Of a stretch of 64,000 bases of DNA, positions 1 to 8,993 are shown in pieces; positions within the stretch are counted from its first letter, which is position 1; each line of letters begins with the position of its first letter. The DNA is taken from positions 89,252,182 through 89,316,181 of the forward strand of contig CM068839.1 of assembly GCA_028554795.2 (NCBI GenBank), read 5' to 3'. Under the pieces are notes generated by a model. It saw nothing but the letters and a program-made list of their open reading frames with translations. It had not been told where the DNA came from and did no database searches. This stretch comes from Sinohyriopsis cumingii (taxonomy: Eukaryota > Mollusca > Bivalvia > Unionida > Unionidae). A program made the translations under genes and the position numbers.

Positions 1-846
1 GTGGCGCGGGGATACATGGACTCCTGAACGAATGGGAGAAAAATATATACCTAAAATAATTATTTGGGATGAGATATGTACGGTGTCATTGGATACATTA
101 AAAACGTTTCTTGATTGGTTGTTGACGAAAAATACCGCTGTGGTGGTCTGTGGCGATCATGGTCAACCGTCGCCTTTTGTTGGACCATCTCCACATGATT
201 GGTTAAAAAATTTCGTTGATTATTACGAAGAAATAGATGATGATCATAGAGCTCTCGATGCAAATTTGAAGGAGTTCAAAAAATTAATCAGATTACAATC
301 AAACAAAATTCAGTGTGAAATAATACGCGGAGTAATCTCAGAGACCTCAGTGGGTGATTTTTTTAATTTATGGAGACCCACCGATTTGATAGTAGCAAGC
401 AGAAAAATAATCAGAGACGATTTACAACAGCAGTTATTTCAACTACATAAAGAAAAATATTCAGAATTACCCGTACCGTTGTGTTATAGACCATCAGATA
501 CACGAAAACAAAATATTAATGTTCATATTCCAGGACAGACTGAAAAATAGAATCTCGTATTAAATGATATTGTCGCCGTTGATATCAGTGTGGTCGAAGA
601 TGCATTACGCGCTGACAAATCTTCATGGGTGTTGGGATACGCTATGACGATCCACTCGTCTCAGGGATTAACTATTTCTGACACACGAGTCTGGATTGTG
701 GATGATCGTATCGAGTGGTCAAATTTAGTCTATTTAGCGGTATCGAGGGTCAGAAAGATATCTCAATTACGTAGAATTATAATTCCTGAAATCGTTGATA
801 AATTTAACATCATCGATGATGATATAATAAGAAAAAAATTAATCGG
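1..846 (+). pseudogene. SF1 helicase, C-terminal two thirds (element copy A)
   Basis: Superfamily 1 (Pif1/RecD-like) DNA helicase fragment cut by the left window edge. Visible motifs: motif II IIWDEICT near 58-80, motif III VVCGDHGQPSPF at about 150-180, motif V GYAMTIHSSQGLT at about 630-670, and motif VI NLVYLAVSRVRK at about 722-757. Walker A would lie left of base 1. A stop plus frame change near 548-560 separates the frames 32-550 and 590-967, so this copy is dead. The same protein recurs in copy B at 11320-12330, where it directly follows a DNA polymerase B. Presumed role: unwinding during replication of the virus-like element. Confidence 0.85.
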
Positions 847-1102
847 ATATAAACAATCTGATAAAAAAAATAAACGCGACTTTGATCTCGATGTTGAATT
901 TATTATTGAGTTAAAACAGCAGCAGAATAATCATTGCACAAGTTGCAATTGTATAATGCTATGGTAGTATTCGAATAAAAATTCAAGACAATTTACCGTA
1001 GATAGAAAAGATAATAGTCGCGGTCATACACGAGAAAATACCATGTTGACCTGTCTTGAGTGTAATCGACGTCGGGGTGCAGGCACCCTTGGCGCTAGTT
1101 AA
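847..1102 (+). pseudogene. HNH-type zinc-binding nuclease domain (copy A)
   Basis: In-frame continuation of the helicase, so it was probably a C-terminal domain of the same protein. Pattern: NNHCTSCN, then FTVDRKDN, then a GHTREN stretch, then LTCLECNRRRG. This is the C-x2-C / DR-x-DN / N-x(n)-C-x2-CN layout of HNH (His-Me finger) nucleases. A TAG at 965-967 interrupts it where copy B has a Gln codon. The frame otherwise closes at TAA 1100-1102, only tens of bases from the converging integrase. Activity is not shown; it could nick or process element DNA. Confidence 0.7.
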
Positions 1103-2063
1103 GTGATCGCGGTGGTAGTTGTGTATCCGTGGGGATTATTTGTAATTGTTCACGTGTAAATCCACGTTGAGGAGCAGCCGAATCTAATCTGTAGATTGCA
1201 GGTCTACCTGAGGATCTTGTCACGGTGGATATTTTGTGTGTGGTAACACTCCAAATAGGATCAGTCGCTCTTTTTTTTACCACCTTCAAGTTCACCAGGC
1301 TCATATAAATATCGTCAGTGACATCACCCAATATTTTCTGTTTTTCAACATCTTTTCGTTGTGTTGGTATATTTTTTTTGTGACCGCGCTACTGGGTTTC
1401 ATGTTGGTTGTTCGTGTAATCTCATTACTTAATGCAGCTATCACGCTTGGTAATCTTGCAACCCATTCGCGAGATCTTTTATCCTGAATAAATTCCCTCG
1501 CGTATTGATATCCAAATAACCGCTCAGCGAGTGTTCGATTAAATCGCTCAACAATTGCCTGATCACGATGAATTGCAGTATGCCCTCGTCTTATTTTGGT
1601 ATTATGTTGTTTCATCAACAATGATACTGGACCAAGAAATTCCTTACCAGGATCAACCTGTAGTAGCTGTGGCCATCGCAGACCACCTCGTGGTTCACCA
1701 CCTCGTTGATAAATTCGCTCAAACGCATCGGCTACTTCAGATGATGTTTTCGTCGATAACGGTTCTGCTTCTTTATATCTACTTGCAACATCAACTACGG
1801 TTAACGCGTATTTGTATGTTTTTCCACGCACAGTATCATGCGGTAAAAACAGAATATCAGCTTGATGAACTTCATTAGGAACACTGACATCGAAATACGC
1901 GTACTGAATTTGTTTCGGTGGTGGTAGATAAATTTGCCATAATTGCTTGTTTAGATAACCACGTTTTAGCAGTAGAATGTTTAACCGCTGCTGCATCAGC
2001 AAGTTTACCAACTGCTGCTTTGCCTCTCCAGTATCCTCTTGGTGAATAATAAATCAATTCCAT
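1095..2063 (-). pseudogene. rve-type integrase (copy A)
   Basis: DDE integrase read right to left. The N-terminal part is a small helical, HTH-like segment (YYSPRGYWRG, TAKTWLSKQ) at 2063-1940. The catalytic core follows at about 1900-1480: first Asp in HQADILF, second in LQVDPGKEF, and Glu in IVERFNRTLAERLF about 34-35 residues later, the retroviral/Polinton spacing. The C-terminal SH3/chromo-like barrel is at about 1300-1100 (DPIWSV, GRPAIYRLD, FTREQL). Frame breaks near 1990 and 1310 divide it into three frames, so it is inactive. Its start codon abuts the stop of the PLA2 gene at 2064, suggesting co-transcription. Expected role: inserting the element into host DNA. Confidence 0.85.
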
Positions 2064-2567
2064 TTATATATTACCAGCCCCAAGCGCTAATTTACTTTTC
2101 ATCGCGGATCTTACTAACCAAGTAGCTAATTTTTCTTTGATATTTGTATTTTTTATAGAATCTAGCGCGTGAATTAATTTCACATCCGCAATATGTCTAT
2201 CTTGTAGATTTTTACTTTTATACGCAACATCATGAGCGTGACAAGCTCGATCAATAGCGTTTATTGGTTCCTCGCCTGGTTTTGGTTGATCTTGATTATC
2301 GAGCCTGATATCAAGTCTGGTACCAGGACCGCAATAATTATATCCTGGTAGATGTTTTTCTCCGCTGTATTTAGCCCATGGAGCACCTGGAAACTTTGAC
2401 ATCAAATTAGCAATATCACCACCGCGCTTATTAGGTAAAAACGAAAATTTCTTCCTACCGCATACAGAACATTTTCCACCATACGCTATTTTTTTATTTT
2501 TTGTTGTAACCGTAGCTAAATCAACAGTTGGAGTTTTAAATCTACAACGTAAACAATATAAATTCAT
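2064..2567 (-). CDS. zinc-ribbon phospholipase A2-like protein (copy A, intact frame)
   Basis: 167 codons, uninterrupted. Residues 5-8 and 33-36 form two CxxC pairs (zinc ribbon). Residues 78-83 (YCGPGT) fit the calcium-binding loop and 106-116 (DRACHAHDVAY) the catalytic His-Asp helix of the PLA2 fold found in parvovirus VP1 unique regions and in some adinto-like viruses. There the domain helps virions cross endosomal membranes; for this element that is inference. No signal peptide is seen, which argues against a secreted host PLA2. It sits directly upstream of the integrase on minus and back to back with the ATPase, with a 12-bp AT-rich gap that must hold both starts. Copy B has the same gene, broken. 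Confidence 0.8.
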   Translation of the reverse strand: MNLYCLRCRFKTPTVDLATVTTKNKKIAYGGKCSVCGRKKFSFLPNKRGGDIANLMSKFPGAPWAKYSGEKHLPGYNYCGPGTRLDIRLDNQDQPKPGEEPINAIDRACHAHDVAYKSKNLQDRHIADVKLIHALDSIKNTNIKEKLATWLVRSAMKSKLALGAGNI

Positions 2568-2579
2568 GATATAATATAT

Positions 2580-3242
2580 ATGGATATAATTGATTTCTCA
2601 GCGACAAGAAAACGAGAGCCAGTTAAACATCATCCTGCGCTACCGAACTCCATCAGAATGATTATCATAGGACCATCTGGATCGGGTAAGACGCAGTTAT
2701 TACTTAATCTGATAATGAGATGGTTGAAATGGGATAAATTGTATTTAGTAGCACCATCCGCTGATGATCAACGATGTTATGATGTACCTAAAGATTTCAG
2801 TGAAAACGCGCGATTACTGGATGAAGGTAATGATGTTATAGAGTTTATAACCGATATTGATGAAGCACCGTCCGTAGATATTTTAGACGGATTTATCAAT
2901 AATTTAGTTGTATACGACGATGTGATGCTAGATAAACAATCAAATCAAGCCAGAATATTTTCCCGAGGTAGACATAAAAATACAGATGTGATCTATGTTA
3001 CTCAACGATATACACAAATACCAAAAGTGATCAGAGACAACTGCAACATTTTAGTTGTGTTTAATGGTGTAGACACACACACGTTGCGAAATATTCATCA
3101 AACTTGGTGTGGTGGTGACATGGATATAATTAAATTCAAAAATTTCTTCTCACGAGCGCAAGCTACTCCGCATGGATTTATAACAATAAATTTACATGAT
3201 CCAAGAACAAGATATCGTGTGGGTCTTGATAAAATTTTTTAA
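2580..3242 (+). CDS. A32/FtsK-HerA-like packaging ATPase (copy A, intact frame)
   Basis: 220 codons, open throughout. Walker A GPSGSGKT at residues 31-38; Walker B NLVVYDDVM near residues 110-117; then the conserved QRYTQIPKVIRDNCN stretch typical of the poxvirus A32, adenovirus IVa2 and Polinton/adintovirus genome-packaging ATPase family. Such enzymes pump viral DNA into capsids. Its preservation while its neighbours carry stops may be chance or mean younger decay. The ATG lies in an AT-rich spacer shared with the divergent PLA2 gene. No capsid gene is recognised nearby. Confidence 0.85.
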   Translation: MDIIDFSATRKREPVKHHPALPNSIRMIIIGPSGSGKTQLLLNLIMRWLKWDKLYLVAPSADDQRCYDVPKDFSENARLLDEGNDVIEFITDIDEAPSVDILDGFINNLVVYDDVMLDKQSNQARIFSRGRHKNTDVIYVTQRYTQIPKVIRDNCNILVVFNGVDTHTLRNIHQTWCGGDMDIIKFKNFFSRAQATPHGFITINLHDPRTRYRVGLDKIF

Positions 3243-3250
3243 TTAATATA

Positions 3251-3507
3251 GCAGCAGAGAGGGCGCCTACCAACGTTGGTCGTCCAGTAATTAAACAAAA
3301 AAAAAAATAAATAAATACGCAGAGTACTTTATTTTCCAGCTATCTTTTCGAACTAAGGTTTTATTGATGGGGTTGGTTTCAACAAAAAATAAAATCATCT
3401 CAAGGAAACGTTTATTTGTGAAAATCTGGACCTTTCTATGAGATTTTATTTTTTGTTTGTTTTATTTGTTTGTCGGAATCATATGGTCTGTTCGCCCTCT
3501 CTGCTGC
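3251..3507. repeat. 15-bp perfect inverted repeat around ~230 nt (end of copy A)
   Basis: GCAGCAGAGAGGGCG at 3251-3265 is matched by its exact reverse complement at 3493-3507. The left arm starts 8 bp after the ATPase stop. Inside are a small palindrome (CCAACGTTGG) and AT-rich sequence. Copy B has the same arrangement at 15056-15288, and both right arms are preceded by GTCTGTTCGCCC. Similarity between the copies ends about here, so this may be the element terminus. Confidence 0.6.
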
Positions 3508-4251
3508 TGACTTCGATACAACTTCATTTGTAAATTAGAAAGCCCGACGTGTCCATTCTATACCTAAATTTTACTCTAATTAATGCAAGACCACAGATAA
3601 AACAAACTGCCAAATATTTATCAACCGCACATCTGCATGTTTTACCTTCATCATGTTTCCGTACCGCCAACCGTTCACACCTTAGAAAATATACGAGTGC
3701 CTCCTAACAATGGGAACTATTTTAACTCCGCCATCTTAGGCCAGTCAATGCATGCTTTCCAGGCACATTTCGCCAATATAACTGCACCATATTCGCCCAC
3801 ATGGCGACATAAACGGTGTCTGCCAAGTCCCTTCTTATTTATTCCCTTATGTAATTTACCGGTTTAATACCGTAAATACTGTCCTTGCAGTCACGCCACC
3901 AATGTATACCACTAGATTTTAATATGGACTATTTTACGACAGGGACATTCATTCGGTTTTGGCCGGAATTCACTACTAGTGAACCATGGCATCATGTAAA
4001 CACACTAATACTTCACTCCGTGACGTTTTCTCCTAATAATTAACTCATTACTTCGGGCTATGAATATTTCCATGGCGCCGAATTCCAATAATCACACAAA
4101 TCTAAGAATTCTTTAAAATGGGGCGCTATAACCAAGTGCGCATACTCTAAATTTATTACATTACTATAGCTATATTGGGCTAAGTATTACATATTTTTTT
4201 TAAATATTTACTTATATGCTATTGATATTGTAACATTGTATGTTGGGCTGA
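3508..4251. other. Spacer without recognised gene
   Basis: No convincing coding frame, repeat or RNA gene seen. It separates copy A from the inverted-repeat element. Confidence 0.4.
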
Positions 4252-4435
4252 CCTTGTCCAAAATCTGAAATTTCAAATAAGGATTTAATTCTTGGATGGT
4301 ATTATTATGATCCAACAAAAGATTGTTGTCTTATTAATGAATATTCTGTTCTATCGCAAATATATTCAAGTATACAACAAAAAGTAAATGAAAAGAGATA
4401 CAGGACCGGCACTATAGCGACAATGAGAATTTAAC
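4252..4435 (+). other. Coding-like open stretch running into the inverted repeat
   Basis: After a TGA at 4249-4251 the frame stays open for about 60 codons (reading KDLILGWYYYDPTKDCC and LSQIYSSIQQKVNEK) to a stop near 4433. It has no ATG start and no domain I recognise. Amino-acid composition is protein-like up to 4394; beyond that it enters the inverted-repeat arm. It may be the end of a gene interrupted by the insertion, or chance in AT-rich DNA. Confidence 0.3.
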
Positions 4436-4637
4436 ATGGGGAAATTTAACATGGATGGGTCTGTATAGGGACAAGGGGAATTAACATTACAGACTCCCTA
4501 TAGCAATTATAGCGACAAAATTTATAGCGACAAGGGAATATAACATGGGAAATGGATATAACACAGACAATAGACAACAGACATTTTTTTTAAAGAAATT
4601 AGGCAAGAAAGTCAATTTCTTTTCGAGGCATATGAAT

Positions 4638-4653
4638 GGTCCTGAAAAGGACC
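4638..4653 (-). terminator. Histone-type mRNA 3' stem-loop (left arm)
   Basis: On minus: CCCAAA, then GGTCCT-TTTC-AGGACC, then ATTCAT. That is a 6-bp all-Watson-Crick stem with a 4-nt TTTC loop. A conserved CGAAAAGA block starts about 12 nt downstream, where a U7-binding histone downstream element would lie. It sits 33 nt past the stop of the minus-strand 198-codon gene. It matches the metazoan histone consensus rather than a poly(A) signal. Confidence 0.8.
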
Positions 4654-4685
4654 TTTGGGTTCTTCTTCTTCTGCTTCTTCTTCTA

Positions 4686-5282
4686 CTACTTTCTCCATTT
4701 CTTCATCCATCCCCAGACCTTTCCCAAAATTCCTTTCTTCTTCCTCTTTTCATTTTCTGGTAACCAGTCAGGATGACCCATAGACCTGAACTTCTCCTGT
4801 ATCTCGATCCAATTCTGACTGAGTTTGTCAAAGGCCTCTTTCTTCTTTATTTTTTCCTTATCCTGTCTTTCTGGACTCCATTTTTCTTTAATGTTATTCA
4901 CCCCTTGGGTCATCACTTGTCTCATTATTTCTTCTCCTTTTTTCAACCTGTCCAGACCCCTCTTCACATAAGACAACTCCGTCCAATACACTATATGTTC
5001 TAGGAAGCACCGAACTTGAATGACATGATCCACTGCTTCCTTCAAACTTCCCACTCTGACGAAAGGCTGGACAATTAATCCTCTCAACGTATTAACTTCT
5101 TCTTCTATCATCCCTTCTATTAGATTCCTGGCTACCTTTAGACCTTTGACTTGACTGGTTACCAAGTCTTTGGTATCTCCATACCTCCATTCCTTTTCTA
5201 TCCTTTCTATAACATATTCTACATCCATCATCCAGAAATAGATATCTCTCAATTGATTGAATAAAGCAGACACTTGCGCCAT
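4686..5282 (-). CDS. 198-aa helical protein with basic amphipathic tail (left copy)
   Basis: Intact frame of 198 codons, nearly identical to 7320-7916. Not recognised. It is charged and predicted mostly alpha-helical, with long heptad-like stretches (ERIEKEW, DRLKKGEEIMRQVM, KEKIKKKEAFDKL). The C-terminus is strongly basic and amphipathic, ending GKVWGWMKKWRK, which could contact membranes or nucleic acid; that is inference. No signal peptide. A TATA-like CTTATA (5333-5338 on plus) lies about 50 bp upstream and a histone-type stem-loop 33 nt after the stop. Both copies staying open suggests recent duplication, gene conversion or selection. A structural or core virion protein is one possibility. 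Confidence 0.7.
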   Translation of the reverse strand: MAQVSALFNQLRDIYFWMMDVEYVIERIEKEWRYGDTKDLVTSQVKGLKVARNLIEGMIEEEVNTLRGLIVQPFVRVGSLKEAVDHVIQVRCFLEHIVYWTELSYVKRGLDRLKKGEEIMRQVMTQGVNNIKEKWSPERQDKEKIKKKEAFDKLSQNWIEIQEKFRSMGHPDWLPENEKRKKKGILGKVWGWMKKWRK

Positions 5283-5345
5283 CTTGTCTCGGTTATTCCG
5301 TAGAATGGCGCGAACGACGAACGCTGTGAATTCTTATATGTAAAG
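5283..5345 (-). promoter_or_regulatory. TATA promoter of left 198-aa gene
   Basis: Minus strand reads CATATAAGAA at about 5333-5341, about 55 bp before the ATG, followed by a CG-rich leader (CGTTCGTCGTTCGCGCC). The mirror copy is at 7258-7319. Confidence 0.5.
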
Positions 5346-5439
5346 CACGAACGTGAAGGAAAATACCCCCTACTTTTCTCTTCTCATATTATCTACTATT
5401 CGCACAGTAATGACTAGACAAATAACACAACCACAACCA

Positions 5440-6800
5440 TAATATGCTATCCACACACTCGAAGAAGCCAAAACATGACCACCAATATAGTATCCACACA
5501 CGGGAATCAGCAAAACAAACTCTTACTTTACTATCCACAAACCCAAATATACTATCCACACACGCGCAGCATCAAAACAAACTCTTACTTTACTATCTAC
5601 AAACCCAATTCTATACTATCCACACACGGAAAGCAGCAAAAAACAAACCCAAATATACTAACCACACACTGGAAGCAGCAAAACAAACTCTTACTTTACT
5701 ATCCACACACCCGAAACAGCAAAATCAAGCCCAAACCTACTATCCACACACGGGGAGCAGCAAAAACATAACCATAATATACTATCCACACACGGGAAGC
5801 AGCAAAAACATAATCACAATAAACTATTCACACACGCGATGAAGCAAAACAAACTCTTACTTTACTATCCACACACGGGAAGCAGCAAAAAATCAAACCC
5901 AAATCTACTATGAACACACGGGAAGCAGCAAAAATCAAAACCAAATATACTATCCACACACGGGGAGCAGCAAAAACATAACCATAATATACTATCCACA
6001 CACGGGAAGCAGCAAAAACATAATCACAATATACTATTCACACACGCGAAGAAGCAATACAAACTCTTACTTTACTATCCACAAACCCCATTATATGCTA
6101 TCTAAGGAGCCAAAACTAAACACTCATCTACCATCCACACACGGGAGAAGCTAAAAACATAACCACAATCTACTATCCACACAGGCGAAGAAGCCAAATC
6201 AAACCCAAATTATACTATCCACACACTGGAGAAACATAACCATATTCTATTATCCACACATGCGAAGAAGCCAAAACATAACCACCAATATATTATTCAC
6301 ACACGCGAAGAAGCAAAACAAACGCTTACTTTACTATCCACAAACCCCATTATATACTATCCACACACAGGAAGGAGCCAAAACTAAACACTCATCTACT
6401 ATCCACACACGCGGAAAGCCAAATCAAACTCCAAATCTACTATTTACACACGCGAAGAAGCCAAATCAAACCCAATAATCTACTATCCACACACGCGAAG
6501 AAGCAGAAGATAACCACAATCTACTATCCAGACACGCGGAGAAGCAAAAACTAACCCTTATTATACTATCCACACACGGAGAAGCCAAATCATAACCATA
6601 ATTTACTATCCACACGCACGAAGAAGCCAAATCAAACCCAAAATCTACCATCCACACAGAAGGGAAGGTTAAATAACCACACACTCTACTATCCACACAA
6701 ACGTACGTGAGCGCTTACAAAATCGGGAAAAAGCCAAATTAAACCCAAATTCTACTATCCACACACGCGGAGAAGCAAACAATTAAACACACATTTACTA
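5440..6800. repeat. Minisatellite, unit ~27-40 bp (CTATCCACACACGCGAAGAAGC)
   Basis: About 40 imperfect units built on ACTATCCACACACGCGAA, GAAGCAAAA and variable spacers (TCTTACTTT, CATAACCA, AAACCCAAA). Some larger blocks repeat as a whole, for example around 5740-5830 and 5950-6040. Frames read through it on both strands but encode only the repeat. It lies between the two inverted arms. Confidence 0.9.
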
Positions 6801-7257
6801 TCCGTTTAATATTTGATGTGGCAAGAAGAAATGGTACAATACGCAACAAATGGATTGTAAGTTTACACTCCAATCTGTCTGCACTGCAGTGGTAACAACG
6901 CTCTTGCGTTGGCAATATTTTGCCACACTACCTAAGAAAAAAACAATGCATCACTCATCATAAACGATTTCATTGGCTAGACTTATTTTCTGACCGTTTT
7001 CACTTCGAATTAACTTCAGTACCTTTTCGCACAGGGACAAGATCGGACGTGTTTTTATTATGATGCGGCAGGCCGCTACACTACTTTCCCTGAATTTACA
7101 CCAAACAATGTGTTACACACTGTAAGTGACTTCATTGGCAAACCGATATTTTACACTTCTGTCTCTATTGATGTGAGTGTGCTTGTCGAAATGTTTGAGG
7201 AAGATTACAAATGTTTGTCAGTTTCAAAACGCGAACCAGTACTGTGGCCGTTTAATA
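6801..7257 (+). other. Inner spacer with unrecognised coding-like frame
   Basis: Between minisatellite and right arm. GTTTAATATTT occurs at both ends (about 6803 and 7249). From 7014, after TAA 7011-7013, the plus frame is open to TAA 7266-7268 (84 codons), reading for example RTCFYYDAAGRYTTFPEF and FEEDYKCLSVSKREPVLW. There is no start codon or recognised domain. It could be the 3' end of a truncated element gene. Confidence 0.3.
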
Positions 7258-7319
7258 TTTACATATAAGAACTCACAGCGTTCGTCGTTCGCGCCATTCT
7301 ACGGAATAACCGAGACAAG
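7258..7319 (+). promoter_or_regulatory. TATA promoter of right 198-aa gene
   Basis: TATAAG at 7264-7269, 56 bp before the ATG at 7320, with the same CG-rich leader as the left copy. The spacing resembles that of the gene pair at 61.7-61.9 kb. Confidence 0.5.
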
Positions 7320-7916
7320 ATGGTGCAAGTGTCTGCTTTATTCAATCAATTGAGAGATATCTATTTCTGGATGATGGATGTAGAATATGTTATAGAAAGG
7401 ATAGAAAAGGAATGGAGGTATGGAGATACCAAAGACTTGGTAACCAGTCAAGTCAAAGGTCTAAAGGTAGCCAGGAATCTAATAGAAGGGATGATAGAAG
7501 AAGAAGTTAATACGTTGAGAGGATTATTTGTCCAGCCTTTCGTCAAAGTGGGAAGTTTGAAGGAAGCAGTGGATCATGTCATTCAAGTTCGGTGCTTCCT
7601 AGAACATATAGTGTATTGGACGGAGTTGTCTTATGTGAAGAGGGGTCTGGACAGGTTGAAAAAAGGAGAAGAAATAATGAGACAAGTGATGACCCAAGAG
7701 GTGAATAACATTAAAGAAAAATGGAGTCAAGAAAGACAGGATAAGGAAAAAATAAAGAAGAAAGAGGCCTTTGACAAACTCAGTCAGAATTGGATCAAGA
7801 TACAGGAGAAGTTCAGGTCTATGGGTCATCCTGACTGGTTACCAGAAAATGAAAAGAGGAAGAAGAAAGGAATTTTTGGAAAGGTCTGGGGATGGATGAA
7901 GAAATGGAGAAAGTAG
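7320..7916 (+). CDS. 198-aa helical protein with basic amphipathic tail (right copy)
   Basis: Same protein as 4686-5282 in opposite orientation, differing at a handful of residues (for example Val for Ala at 2, Lys for Arg in PFVKVG, Glu for Gly in the QEVNN segment, Phe for Leu in KGIFGKVW). No family recognised; helical and charged, ending in a Trp/Lys-rich basic segment. TAG stop at 7914-7916, then a GAAGAA run, then a histone-type stem-loop 26 nt after the stop. The short 3' UTR is what replication-dependent histone mRNAs have. Confidence 0.7.
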   Translation: MVQVSALFNQLRDIYFWMMDVEYVIERIEKEWRYGDTKDLVTSQVKGLKVARNLIEGMIEEEVNTLRGLFVQPFVKVGSLKEAVDHVIQVRCFLEHIVYWTELSYVKRGLDRLKKGEEIMRQVMTQEVNNIKEKWSQERQDKEKIKKKEAFDKLSQNWIKIQEKFRSMGHPDWLPENEKRKKKGIFGKVWGWMKKWRK

Positions 7917-7942
7917 AAGAAGAAGAAGAAGAAGAACCCAAA

Positions 7943-7958
7943 GGTCCTTTTCAGGGCC
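7943..7958 (+). terminator. Histone-type mRNA 3' stem-loop (right arm)
   Basis: CCCAAA, then GGTCCT-TTTC-AGGGCC, then ATTCATATGCCT, then CGAAAAGA. The third base pair is T:G here but T:A in the left arm, so pairing is kept in both. Confidence 0.8.
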
Positions 7959-8029
7959 ATTCATATGCCTCGAAAAGAAATTGACTTTCTTGCCTAATTT
8001 CTTTAAAAAAAAATGTCTGTTGTCTATTG

Positions 8030-8335
8030 TCTGTGTTATATCCATTTCCCATGTTATATTCCCTTGTCGCTATAAATTTTGTCGCTATAATTGCTATAGG
8101 GAGTCTGTAATGTTAATTCCCCTTGTCCCTATACAGACCCATCCATGTTAAATTTCCCCATGTTAAATTCCCATTATCGCTATAGTGCCGGTCCTGTATC
8201 TCCCATGTTAAATTCCCCTTGTCGCCATAGTGCATATCCTGTGCTCCCATGTTAAATTTCCATTGTTGCCATAGTGGATATACCCTATTTTAACATTACA
8301 GGCCCTTTGTCGCTATAGTGGCCCACTATACTACT
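8030..8335. repeat. Terminal tandem motif zone (CCCATGTTAAATTCCCCTTG)
   Basis: Imperfect units of CCCATGTTAAATTCCCC + TTGTCGCTATAGTG, about 35-45 bp each, at least five. The 8030-8202 part belongs to the right arm; the rest is unique to this side. Clearly related units occur at 62400-62610, tying the two elements together. Confidence 0.75.
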
Positions 8336-8897
8336 GCTGTATGATTCGGAAACTTCTGTACATGTTGTCAGCCTGTTTTTCACACTTATTTAAAGTTAAG
8401 CTTATAATTATCATAGCAAATTTCACATGACTTTCCACGTCGTGGCCCTCCACGTGACAAAAAAACAGTTGTTTTCCTCTCGGAAATTAGGTCTGCCAAA
8501 TGACCTTTCATCTTTGACCACAACTGATTTAGAATTGAACTTACGCCAGAAGGTAGATCGCGCCGCCTACCGAACACGTTACCTGACAACGTCTTAACCT
8601 CCGACAAACATTCTGTGAAAATGGCGTGCGTGGTAACATTAAAAGATATACCAGACGATATTGGTGATCAATATTTGCCATATGAAACGACATTCAGACA
8701 GAGACAGAAAGCGAGAGCATTTATCCATCGCTTGCACTTCTCTAAGTTACGTCGGTATGCGGAGAACTCGCCCCCACGTATCTGGAGAAGTCGCCCCAGA
8801 GTGGTTGGAGAAGTCGCCCCAATTGGTTGGAGAAGTCATCCCAAAACTTGTCACCCAAATAACCTTTTTATAACACAATTAAGTCATCTTTTACGTG

Positions 8898-8990
<93 letters not shown>
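8336..8990 (+). other. Promoter-like, partly coding-like segment upstream of copy B polymerase
   Basis: An ATG at 8615 (or 8621) opens a frame that reads QYLPYETTFRQRQKARAF, then a short tandem repeat (TGGAGAAGTCGCCCCA, three copies at 8775-8845), then a (TA)n array before joining the polymerase frame at 8991. I do not recognise the first 50 residues. The fusion through (TA)n is probably fortuitous, with an unrelated first exon or target-site sequence upstream. Confidence 0.3.

Positions 8991-8991
<1 letters not shown>
8900..8991. repeat. (TA)n microsatellite
   Basis: About 46 TA units. It reads as Ile-Tyr repeats in one frame, with no biological meaning implied. Confidence 0.95.

Positions 8992-8993
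<2 letters not shown>

Larger units (their letters stand above)
4395..5343. repeat. Left arm of ~948-bp inverted repeat
   Basis: Near-identical to the reverse complement of 7258-8202. It contains a terminal zone rich in TTTAACATGG and TATAGCGACAA motifs, a histone-type stem-loop (4638-4653, minus), the 198-codon gene and its TATA box. Differences between the arms are few, mostly substitutions such as Ala/Val at codon 2 of the gene and short changes in a (CTT)n tract. Confidence 0.9.
7258..8202. repeat. Right arm of ~948-bp inverted repeat
   Basis: Reverse complement of 4395-5343 with very few differences. The element continues past it with more terminal-type repeats to about 8335, which the left side lacks, so the left end looks truncated or the insertion asymmetric. 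Confidence 0.9.

Noticed and set aside
5440-6800. Repeat-spacer array resembling CRISPR
   Set aside because: Units vary in length and sequence, spacers are themselves repeated, no cas genes are present and the context is animal DNA; it is a minisatellite.
5440-6800. (T/C)TATCCACA motifs resembling DnaA boxes
   Set aside because: They are part of the minisatellite unit in a eukaryotic genome; no bacterial origin context.
8615-8990. N-terminus of the copy B polymerase
   Set aside because: Unrelated-looking residues joined through a tandem repeat and (TA)n; the shared frame is most likely accidental.
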